From: Bacteroides sp.
Lineage (GTDB): Bacteria > Bacteroidota > Bacteroidia > Bacteroidales > SM23-62
NCBI GenBank assembly: GCA_030667765.1
Contig: DAOUVF010000108.1
Coordinates: forward strand, 1-8,395
Length of the DNA stretch: 8,395 nt
Direction: 5' to 3'
The translations under genes and the position numbers were made by a program. The notes under the pieces were generated by a model that ran no database searches, was not told the DNA's origin, and saw nothing but the letters and a program-made list of their open reading frames with translations. Shown here piece after piece: positions 1 to 5,633 of the stretch. The first letter of the stretch is position 1; each line of letters starts with the position of its first letter.

Positions 1-72
1 ATCTCCTTGCAAGGAAACCAATTGTCCATCCTGGATACGGATCAGCTGCTGAATATTTCCCTGAAAGGATAA
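1..72 (+). CDS. 3' end of an unidentified plus-strand gene (partial)
   Basis: Frame 1 of the plus strand is open from the window edge to a TAA at 70-72 and gives 23 residues ending DQLLNISLKG. The residues alternate hydrophobic and polar, as in a beta-rich C-terminus, and the codons (CTG, ATC, TCC, GGA) fit the neighbouring genes. If real, the gene converges on the cytochrome gene with 23 bp between the two stop codons. The fragment is too short to assign a family. The competing reading is a minus-strand gene whose ATG (96-94) overlaps the cytochrome stop in a TGATG junction and which is also open to the edge. Third-position G+C slightly favours the plus-strand reading. Only sequence left of the window can decide. 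Confidence 0.35.
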   Translation: MSLQGNQLSILDTDQLLNISLKG

Positions 73-95
73 TTTTCCGGGCTTCCTGCATCGCA

Positions 96-1595
96 TCAGT
101 AAAGCGGGTCGTGGCAGACCACACAATGAACTTCCTTCCATGCTTCACCAATGTCGATGGGATGGATGAATTCCAGTGAATCCCTGACCCCGCCCATATT
201 CAGCTGGTCAGGATAACCCTGGGCCAGGATGTCGTGGCAGAGATTGCAATCCTTGCTTATCACCCTTCCGGTCTGGGATTTATGACGATTGTTATGGCAG
301 CGGTAACACCCCTCTGAATTGATATGCCCGATATTGTTCGGGTATTCGTCCCAGCGTGCCTTCATCTCCGGGAAAATATTCTGTGTGAAATCTTCCTGTA
401 CACCTGCAATGGCTTTTTCTATCAATGGCATCTGGTCCTCGAAAATCTCAGGATACATCATTTCATAATATTCCTTTATATCTTTTTCTATGGTCAACAG
501 GGCAGAGTCGGTATCATCGTATACAGCATAATGCAGTCCCATAGCCACCATTTTGATGTCAGGCAATTCCCTTGGGATATCTCCCCTGGTCAGGGAATTA
601 TCAGTAAAGAAAGGAGGTGAAAAATATTCATGGGATGGCCGGTTATGGCAATCTATGCAGTCCATATGCCTGAAATCATCAACGGCAATCGTGTCTGTAT
701 CGACCATATGCTCCTCATCCAGATAGGTGTGCACCTCTCCGGTCTCCAGGTTGGTATAACGCACCCAGGGGATGATCTGCCTGTCTTCAGGATCGGTCAC
801 ATATTCGATCTTTACATTTGGATTAATATGCCAGTGTATCCCTTCATCCTGTCCCAGTGCATGATATTCAGACCCGATCTTCATTTTCAGAATGATATCC
901 CATTCGGTATTATGCTCATCTGCCAGGTAATGCCTCTCCGTACGAAGCTTATGTGCATAAAACTGTTCGGGCCAGTGACATTTCTCACAGGTCTCCTGGG
1001 CTGGCCTCAGGTTTGAAATGGGAGTTGGAATTGGCTGGGGATACTTTTTAAAGAGTACCGAATAGACCTGGTAGAGTCCCGATAATTTGGACCGGACATA
1101 CCAGTCCGCACCTGAGCCTACGTGGCATTCCACGCAGGCTACCCTGGCATGGGCCGAGGTCTGGTAGGTCACATGTTCTGGCTGCATCACCTTATGGCAG
1201 ACCGTGCCACAGAACTCTACCGATTCCGAGTAATGAAAGGCCTCGTAAGTTCCTATTGCTGACAGGAACAGGAAGGCAGTTGAGGATATGACAAAGATCA
1301 TAAAGGCATTCCTGTGCTGCTTAAGGTTCAGGTTAACCTGGGGCCATCTTGACAAACCGGTCTCATCCTTCCGCCTCATCCTGCGCCTTCTGCGCACCAT
1401 CCCTACAGGGATCAGGATCAGTCCCAGGATAAGGAAAATGGGCAATATAATATATATGACAATTCCCAGGTAGGAACTTGTTACCTCAATAAATAATGAT
1501 ACAGTGATGAGGAATACGATCATGAAAAGAGCGATGATCGCAATCACGGCTCCTATAACCGATGTCCAGTTATACAGAGAAGAGGGGAGTTTCAT
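96..1595 (-). CDS. Membrane-anchored heptaheme NapC/NirT/NrfH-like cytochrome c
   Basis: This 499-residue protein probably takes electrons from membrane quinol and passes them to a periplasmic acceptor, the known role of the NapC/NirT/NrfH family. Three hydrophobic segments are visible (about 12-36, 42-67 and 97-115). An RRRRRMRR patch at 68-75 after the second helix places that loop in the cytoplasm, so the haem domain after helix 3 lies in the periplasm. There are seven haem-binding sites: an unusual CX3CH (C129, C133, H134), then CX2CH at C154, C203, C313, C430, C450 and C491. The first three sites, with KVMQPEH and ETCEKCHWPEQF, resemble the NrfH/NapC core. The region from about 300 to the end, with four more haems, is an extension beyond a usual tetrahaem NapC or NrfH of roughly 150-200 residues. 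The last haem site is only four residues from the C-terminus. No partner reductase is visible in the window, so the electron acceptor is unknown. The ATG lacks a clear Shine-Dalgarno sequence. Confidence 0.85.
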   Translation of the reverse strand: MKLPSSLYNWTSVIGAVIAIIALFMIVFLITVSLFIEVTSSYLGIVIYIILPIFLILGLILIPVGMVRRRRRMRRKDETGLSRWPQVNLNLKQHRNAFMIFVISSTAFLFLSAIGTYEAFHYSESVEFCGTVCHKVMQPEHVTYQTSAHARVACVECHVGSGADWYVRSKLSGLYQVYSVLFKKYPQPIPTPISNLRPAQETCEKCHWPEQFYAHKLRTERHYLADEHNTEWDIILKMKIGSEYHALGQDEGIHWHINPNVKIEYVTDPEDRQIIPWVRYTNLETGEVHTYLDEEHMVDTDTIAVDDFRHMDCIDCHNRPSHEYFSPPFFTDNSLTRGDIPRELPDIKMVAMGLHYAVYDDTDSALLTIEKDIKEYYEMMYPEIFEDQMPLIEKAIAGVQEDFTQNIFPEMKARWDEYPNNIGHINSEGCYRCHNNRHKSQTGRVISKDCNLCHDILAQGYPDQLNMGGVRDSLEFIHPIDIGEAWKEVHCVVCHDPLY

Positions 1596-1623
1596 TTGAT
1601 AAAGGATATGAGTTTAGATTGCC

Positions 1624-1659
1624 CAAAGATATTAAAAGAAGGAAAAAATGATAATCAAA
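1624..1659 (-). promoter_or_regulatory. Candidate Bacteroidota-type promoter of the cytochrome gene
   Basis: On the minus strand TATCTTTG (1631-1624) matches the Bacteroides -7 consensus TAnnTTTG exactly. A TTTG lies upstream at 1659-1656. The 24-nt gap between the boxes is longer than the usual 19-21, which weakens the call. The -7 box ends 28 nt before the ATG, giving a predicted leader of about 20 nt. The remaining part of the 125-bp gap contains only the short palindrome CCCGGCCGGG (1703-1712), which lacks a loop and a T-tract and is not a convincing terminator for the epimerase gene. Confidence 0.35.
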
Positions 1660-1720
1660 CAGGTACTAACACCCTTTATTTAAAATCATTATGGATTTCA
1701 TTCCCGGCCGGGGATAAAGA

Positions 1721-2371
1721 TTAGATCTCCTTTAATTGCCTGATGGTTTGAACGGGATCATCGGAAGCGAAAACGGTGTTTCCCACGACAAATACATCCA
1801 CACCGACTTCTTTCAGACCGGCCAGGTTCGCCAGTCCCACTCCACCGTCTATCTGGATCAGGGCATTGGATCCGGTTTTCGCTATCAGTTCGCGCAGTTG
1901 CCGGATCTTCCTGTAGCTGTACTCGATGAGGGACTGGGCACCATAGCCCGGGTTAACTGTCATATTGAGCACCAGGTCCAGGTCCGGCAGGATGTTTTCC
2001 AGTAATTGTACAGAAGTATGCGGATTGATGGCCACGCCGGCCTTCATGCCGAGTGATTTGATGGTATCAATGGTGCGGTCCAGGTGCGTGCAGGCTTCAT
2101 AATGGACAGTCAGCATGTCTGCCCCGGCAGCAAGGAAACTTTCCAGGTGCCTGTCCGGTTCCACGATCATCAAATGGGTGTCCAGTGGCTTGGTGCTGAT
2201 CTCCTTGATCAGCTTGATGACGGGGAAGCCGAAAGTCATATTGGGGACGAATACCCCGTCCATGATATCCAGGTGGAGCCAGTCGGCCTCACTGCCATTG
2301 ATCATTTCAACTTCTTTGCGCAGTTCCAGAAAATTTGCGGTTAAAATAGAGGGGGCAATCAAATGTGACAT
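1721..2371 (-). CDS. rpe: Ribulose-phosphate 3-epimerase
   Basis: This enzyme interconverts D-ribulose 5-phosphate and D-xylulose 5-phosphate in the cytosolic non-oxidative pentose phosphate pathway. The 216 residues match the usual family length and form one (beta/alpha)8 barrel. Family motifs run in order: APSILTANF (6-14, with S8), HLDIMDGVFVPNMTFG (33-48), DTHLMIVEPDRH (64-75), NMTVNPGYGAQS (136-147), IQIDGGV (172-178) and the phosphate-binding VVGNTVF (195-201). By analogy with known epimerases H33, D35, H66 and D175 are the metal ligands, and D35 and D175 the acid/base pair; all are present. The mobile loop reads NPGYGAQ where most homologues have NPGFGGQ, a mild change. The gene starts 10 bp after the sigma-factor stop, so it is probably co-transcribed. 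No Shine-Dalgarno sequence is evident. Confidence 0.96.
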   Translation of the reverse strand: MSHLIAPSILTANFLELRKEVEMINGSEADWLHLDIMDGVFVPNMTFGFPVIKLIKEISTKPLDTHLMIVEPDRHLESFLAAGADMLTVHYEACTHLDRTIDTIKSLGMKAGVAINPHTSVQLLENILPDLDLVLNMTVNPGYGAQSLIEYSYRKIRQLRELIAKTGSNALIQIDGGVGLANLAGLKEVGVDVFVVGNTVFASDDPVQTIRQLKEI

Positions 2372-2381
2372 GTTCAGTTAA

Positions 2382-3245
2382 TTATCCAAGGTAGGTTTTC
2401 AGGATCTTGCTCCGGGTGGTGTGTTTCAGCCTTTTAATGGCTTTTTCCTTGATCTGCCTTACCCTTTCACGGGTCAGGTTGAACTGCTCACCGATTTCCT
2501 CCAGGGTATGGGGATGTTTCCCGTTCAGTCCGAAATACAGTTTAATGATGCTCGCTTCGCGATGTGTAAGGGTTGAAAGAGCCCTTTCGATCTCTTTCCG
2601 CAGGGATTCGTTCAGCAGTCCCCTGTCAGGACTGGGAGCATCGGTGCTCAGCATCACATCATACATATTGCCCTCTTCCCCTTCGGTAAGCGGGGCATCC
2701 ATGGATACATGACGGCCGGAACTGCGGATGGCTTCCTTTACATCCTCGGGTGCCAGTTCAAGTGCCTGGGCAAGTTCCAGGATGGATGGTTCACGTTCAT
2801 GCTGCTGCTCAAGAATGGCAAAGGTTTTGTTGATCTTGTTGATGGATCCGATCTTGTTCAGCGGCAGCCTGACAATCCTGGCCTGTTCCGCCAGGGCCTG
2901 AAGGATGGATTGTCTGATCCACCATACGGCATATGAAATGAATTTGAATCCCCTGGTCTCGTCAAAGCGCTGGGAAGCTTTAATTAATCCAAGGTTTCCT
3001 TCATTGATCAGGTCCGGTAAGCTTAATCCCTGGTTCTGGTATTGTTTGGATACAGACACTACGAAGCGCAGGTTTGCCTTGATCAGTTTCTCCAAAGCCT
3101 CACTGTCCCCCTTGCGGATCATCCTCGCCAGCTCAACCTCTTCCTCGGCAGTGATCAGGTCGACTTTGCCGATTTCATGCAGGTATTTATCCAGGGAGGG
3201 AGTTTCCCTGTTGGTAACCTGTTTGATGATCTTGAGCTGCCTCAT
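2382..3245 (-). CDS. rpoD: Primary sigma factor of RNA polymerase (sigma-70 family)
   Basis: This protein directs RNA polymerase to housekeeping promoters. Its 287 residues are the length typical of the compact Bacteroidota primary sigma factor, which lacks the long region 1.1 of Escherichia coli RpoD. The N-terminus MRQLKIIKQVTNRE and the C-terminus KTYLG are characteristic of that group. Visible regions: 1.2 (about 15-50, SLDKYLHEIGKVDLIT), region 2 (about 51-122) with the core-binding LPDLINEGNLGLIKA (76-90) and the -10 melting/recognition helix around FISYAVWWIRQSILQ (102-116), region 3 (about 130-205), and region 4 (about 218-280) with helix-turn-helix TLEEIGEQFNLTRERVRQIKEKA (247-269). 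It is divergent from rho across 410 bp and is followed closely by rpe. In Bacteroidota this protein is often annotated RpoD or SigA; a stress-type RpoS role is unlikely because the match to the primary factor is close along its full length. Confidence 0.95.
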   Translation of the reverse strand: MRQLKIIKQVTNRETPSLDKYLHEIGKVDLITAEEEVELARMIRKGDSEALEKLIKANLRFVVSVSKQYQNQGLSLPDLINEGNLGLIKASQRFDETRGFKFISYAVWWIRQSILQALAEQARIVRLPLNKIGSINKINKTFAILEQQHEREPSILELAQALELAPEDVKEAIRSSGRHVSMDAPLTEGEEGNMYDVMLSTDAPSPDRGLLNESLRKEIERALSTLTHREASIIKLYFGLNGKHPHTLEEIGEQFNLTRERVRQIKEKAIKRLKHTTRSKILKTYLG

Positions 3246-3340
3246 TTGGGTGAGAATTTATTAAGATAACCGTTATACGAAAAATAACCATGAAAGTTAC
3301 ATATTCAAAGACGGAATTAGCTAAAGATTCGATTTTTTCC

Positions 3341-3366
3341 CAAAATTATCTTTTGATTCAAAGATA
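3341..3366 (-). promoter_or_regulatory. Candidate promoter boxes of the sigma-factor gene
   Basis: Two exact matches to the Bacteroides -7 consensus TAnnTTTG lie on the minus strand: TAATTTTG (3348-3341) and TATCTTTG (3366-3359). They would start transcripts with leaders of roughly 90-110 nt before the ATG at 3245. Neither has a TTTG box at the expected 19-21 nt upstream; the nearest candidate for the first is TTTA at 22 nt. The second box lies within an 8-bp inverted repeat. An isolated -7 match is common in AT-rich DNA, so confidence is low. Confidence 0.3.
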
Positions 3367-3367
3367 A
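3346..3367. repeat. 8-bp perfect inverted repeat in the sigma/rho intergenic region
   Basis: TTATCTTT (3346-3353) and AAAGATAA (3360-3367) are perfect reverse complements separated by the 6-nt spacer TGATTC. The dyad overlaps the candidate TATCTTTG box of the sigma-factor promoter. The size and position would fit an operator for a dimeric regulator, but A+T-rich sequence makes short dyads likely by chance. Confidence 0.4.
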
Positions 3368-3516
3368 GTTTAAATAGCAACATGGTCCCATCCCCGGCAA
3401 AATATAGAATATCAACAGGATAGAACAGAATTTTCGATTTATTTTGGATTTATTCTAAATAAGTAAGTTAGATGAAAGATACCGGGTCATATGGTAAAAA
3501 AAATTCAATTCATTTT

Positions 3517-3547
3517 TTTGGTAATTCTAAGTATTTGCTTATACTTG
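3517..3547 (+). promoter_or_regulatory. Candidate Bacteroidota-type promoter of rho
   Basis: TTTG at 3517-3520 is followed after exactly 19 nt by TATACTTG at 3540-3547. This is the Bacteroides two-box arrangement (TTTG, 19-21 nt, TAnnTTTG) with one mismatch in the -7 box. Transcription would begin near 3554 and give a leader of about 100 nt. An A-tract at 3496-3503 lies just upstream and could act as an UP-like element. Of the promoter candidates in this window this is the only one with correct spacing of both boxes. Confidence 0.45.
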
Positions 3548-3655
3548 CAATGAATTTCCAACGATACCTGTTTTTCAACTGGTTATCTGACTCCAATTAG
3601 ACAACATTTCTTACCATAATCCACATATAATTTAATTTTCATTATTCATAATCAC

Positions 3656-5440
3656 ATGTATGACATTCTTGAGCTTAATAAGAAGCTCGTTTCCGATTTG
3701 CGAGAAATCGCCAAAGAATTAAAAATCAAAAGGGTTGAAGCTTTTAAGAAACAAGACCTGATCTATAAGATCCTGGATCAGCAGGCAATTGTTGCCTCGG
3801 ATGTTGAATCCAAACCCAAAGACAAACAAAGAGAACAGCCAGGCCCTAAAGCCAAGGACAAAACCACTCACCGCCGTGGAAGAAAACCTGCAGAGAACAA
3901 ACAGGATAAAACCACTGATAAGGAGGTAAAAAGCCCTCAGGAAGACAGGCGGGGTGAAGAACGGAAGGATAGCCCGGACCATAGAGATAGCCGGGACCAT
4001 AAAGACAGCCGGGACCATAAGGATAGCCGGGACCATAAGGATAGCCGGGACCATAAGGATAGCCGGGACCATAAGGATAGCCGGGACCATAAGGATAACC
4101 GGGACCATAGAGATAGCCGGGACCGCAAAGATACCAGCGATAGTAAGGATAAAGACTTTTCCAGGGAAAAGGAATATTCCAGGGAAAAAGATAGTTCATT
4201 CAGGGACAGGAGAGGTAACAATTACCACAGGGATGCCGATTCGGATACCAGGGAATCCCAGGCTGACCGCGATTTCAAACGGCAGGAAAGAAGGCAACAG
4301 GAAAAGGCCCTTGAATTTGAAGGGATCATTTCTGCCACCGGGGTACTGGAGATCATGCCTGACGGGTATGGATTCCTGCGTTCCTCAGATTATAATTATC
4401 TCAACTCACCGGATGATATCTATGTTTCGCAATCTCAGATCAAGTTATTCGGACTGAAAACCGGGGATAGTGTTTCCGGTACCATTCGTCCCCCCAAGGA
4501 AGGGGAGAAATACTTCCCGCTGATCAAGGTGGAAGAGATCAATGGCAGGAGTCCGGATTACATACGGGACAGGGTTCCTTTTGATTTCCTCACGCCCCTC
4601 TTTCCGAATGAAAAATTCACTCTTCTCAAACAAGGCAAACGGGGCACCATTTCTTGCCGCGTCATAGATATGTTTACACCTATTGGTAAAGGGCAAAGGG
4701 GACTGATCGTTGCGCAGCCAAAAACCGGGAAGACTATCCTGCTGCAGGAGATCGCCAATGCCATTGCAGAAAACCATCCTGAAGTATACCTGATCATCCT
4801 GTTGGTGGATGAAAGGCCGGAAGAGGTAACGGATATGCAGCGAAATGTGAACGGTGAGGTGATCGCCTCCACATTCGATGAACCTGCAGAAAGGCACGTA
4901 AGGGTTTCGAATATTGTTATTGAAAAAGCCAAGCGCATGGTTGAGTGCGGACACGATGTGGTGATCCTCCTTGATTCCATCACCCGCCTGGCAAGGGCCT
5001 ACAATACGGTTGCCCCGGCATCAGGTAAGGTGCTTTCAGGAGGGGTTGATTCCAACGCTCTTCAGAAGCCCAAGAGATTCTTCGGTGCAGCCAGGAATAT
5101 TGAGAATGGCGGATCCCTTACCATTCTTGCTACCGCGCTTACAGAGACCGGTTCAAAAATGGATGATGTGATCTTCGAAGAATTCAAGGGAACAGGTAAT
5201 ATGGAACTGCAGCTTGACAGGAAGCTATCCAACAAGCGGATTTTCCCATCTGTGGACCTCAACCCCTCGAGCACGCGTCGTGAAGACCTGCTGCTTGACA
5301 AGGAGATGCTCAACAGGCTTTGGATACTAAGGAATTACCTGTCTGACATGACCTCCATCGAAGCCATGGAATTTCTGATCAGCCGCATGGGTAAGACGGA
5401 ATCAAATGAAGAATTCCTGATCTCCATGAATGCCGAGTAA
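3656..5440 (+). CDS. rho: Transcription termination factor Rho with a long repeat-containing disordered insertion
   Basis: Rho is a hexameric RNA-dependent ATPase/translocase that ends transcription of untranslated RNA. The 594 residues greatly exceed the about 419 of Escherichia coli Rho because of an insertion. Order of parts: Rho N-terminal helical domain (1-45, MYDILELNKKLVSDLREIAKELKIK), a hydrophilic, almost certainly disordered insertion (about 50-220) rich in D, K, R, S, H, then the cold-shock-like primary RNA-binding domain (about 226-297, GVLEIMPDGYGFLRSSDYNY), then the ATPase. In the ATPase the Walker A is QPKTGKT (354-360), followed by VDERPEE (384-390), Walker B ILLDSITRLARAYN (437-450), the Q-loop region SGGVDSNALQKPKRFFGAAR (461-480) and FKGTGNMEL (510-518), all conserved. 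The insertion contains tandem DHKDSR hexads (108-155). Its start is set by the conserved N-terminus; no Shine-Dalgarno sequence is seen. A strong intrinsic terminator follows. Bacteroidota Rho proteins commonly carry such insertions, and in Bacteroides thetaiotaomicron the disordered region drives condensate formation; the same role here is inference. Confidence 0.98.
   Translation: MYDILELNKKLVSDLREIAKELKIKRVEAFKKQDLIYKILDQQAIVASDVESKPKDKQREQPGPKAKDKTTHRRGRKPAENKQDKTTDKEVKSPQEDRRGEERKDSPDHRDSRDHKDSRDHKDSRDHKDSRDHKDSRDHKDSRDHKDNRDHRDSRDRKDTSDSKDKDFSREKEYSREKDSSFRDRRGNNYHRDADSDTRESQADRDFKRQERRQQEKALEFEGIISATGVLEIMPDGYGFLRSSDYNYLNSPDDIYVSQSQIKLFGLKTGDSVSGTIRPPKEGEKYFPLIKVEEINGRSPDYIRDRVPFDFLTPLFPNEKFTLLKQGKRGTISCRVIDMFTPIGKGQRGLIVAQPKTGKTILLQEIANAIAENHPEVYLIILLVDERPEEVTDMQRNVNGEVIASTFDEPAERHVRVSNIVIEKAKRMVECGHDVVILLDSITRLARAYNTVAPASGKVLSGGVDSNALQKPKRFFGAARNIENGGSLTILATALTETGSKMDDVIFEEFKGTGNMELQLDRKLSNKRIFPSVDLNPSSTRREDLLLDKEMLNRLWILRNYLSDMTSIEAMEFLISRMGKTESNEEFLISMNAE
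3977..4138 (+). repeat. 18-bp tandem direct repeat within rho (8 units plus one degenerate unit)
   Basis: The unit is GACCATAAGGATAGCCGG and encodes DHKDSR in the rho frame. Units start at 3977, 3995, 4013, 4031, 4049, 4067, 4085 and 4103. The four units 4013-4084 are identical at every base. The translated series is DHRDSR, five DHKDSR, DHKDNR, DHRDSR, then a decayed ninth unit DRKDTS at 4121-4138. Because 18 is a multiple of 3, unit gain or loss keeps the reading frame. The identical core with degenerate edges is the pattern expected from recent slippage or unequal exchange. Confidence 0.97.
4159..4188 (+). repeat. 12-bp direct repeat at 18-bp spacing in rho
   Basis: TTCCAGGGAAAA occurs at 4159-4170 and 4177-4188, exactly 18 bp apart. 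It encodes the paired hexads FSREKE and YSREKD (residues 168-179), in the same hexad register as the DHKDSR array 20 nt upstream. It looks like an older or separate duplication with the same period. Confidence 0.8.
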
Positions 5441-5474
5441 GCAGGCCTGAGCGTGATGATATGCTAAGAATTAT

Positions 5475-5510
5475 ATACCGGGACTTGAGGTCCCGGTATT
5501 TTTATTTTTA
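5475..5510 (+). terminator. Intrinsic (Rho-independent) terminator of rho
   Basis: ATACCGGGAC (5475-5484) and GTCCCGGTAT (5490-5499) form a perfect 10-bp stem with the 5-nt loop TTGAG. A T-rich tract (TTTTATTTTTA, 5500-5510) follows at once. It lies 34 nt after the rho stop codon and separates rho from the oxidoreductase gene, so the latter needs its own promoter. Confidence 0.92.
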
Positions 5511-5568
5511 ATCTGTATGAATTAATGAAAACATAATAAAACTCATATAAATTATTCACCAATTGTGC

Positions 5569-5576
5569 TAATTTTG
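5569..5576 (+). promoter_or_regulatory. Candidate -7 box for the pyruvate:ferredoxin oxidoreductase gene
   Basis: TAATTTTG matches the Bacteroides -7 consensus TAnnTTTG exactly and lies 57 nt before the ATG in the AT-rich gap after the rho terminator. I cannot find a TTTG box at the expected 19-21 nt upstream. The gap 5511-5633 otherwise contains only AT-rich sequence. Confidence 0.3.
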
Positions 5577-5633
5577 TATTCTTTATAAAAAATCATATAA
5601 TTTATTGCTAATTAAATACATAAACCAACAGAA

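Larger units (their letters stand above)
3246..3655. other. 410-bp divergent intergenic region between the sigma-factor gene and rho
   Basis: The stretch is strongly AT-rich compared with the flanking genes and holds no convincing gene. It contains two exact TAnnTTTG boxes facing the sigma gene, one good two-box promoter candidate facing rho, an 8-bp dyad at 3346-3367, and opposed A and T tracts (A-run 3496-3503, T-run 3513-3519) that form an 8-bp inverted repeat with a 7-nt spacer. Two overlapping short plus-strand open frames (3472-3600, 42 residues; 3491-3553, 20 residues) are present but weakly supported. The predicted rho leader is about 100 nt, long enough for post-transcriptional control, but I see no known riboswitch or attenuator structure. 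Confidence 0.7.

Noticed and set aside
630..1016. 128-codon plus-strand open frame
   Set aside because: It is antisense to the cytochrome gene, across the segment containing the third and fourth haem sites, and has no motif of its own.
1703..1712. CCCGGCCGGG palindrome after the epimerase gene as a terminator
   Set aside because: The palindrome has no loop and is not followed by a T-tract on the minus strand, so it does not fit an intrinsic terminator.
3496..3519. A-tract and T-tract inverted repeat as a terminator or attenuator before rho
   Set aside because: The stem would consist almost only of A:T pairs and be unstable, and it lies upstream of the predicted transcript start. It is more likely ordinary promoter-region A-tract DNA.
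3719..4221. Long antisense frames rich in PGYPYG or LWSRLS, which look like structural repeat proteins
   Set aside because: They are produced by the 18-bp repeat of rho being stop-free in antisense. The plus-strand frame is a complete Rho protein with all motifs.
4715..4735. Rho Walker A reads QPKTGKT instead of the Escherichia coli PPKAGKT
   Set aside because: The nucleotide-binding GKT and preceding lysine are kept, and to my knowledge this form is usual in Bacteroidota Rho proteins, so it is not evidence of altered function.
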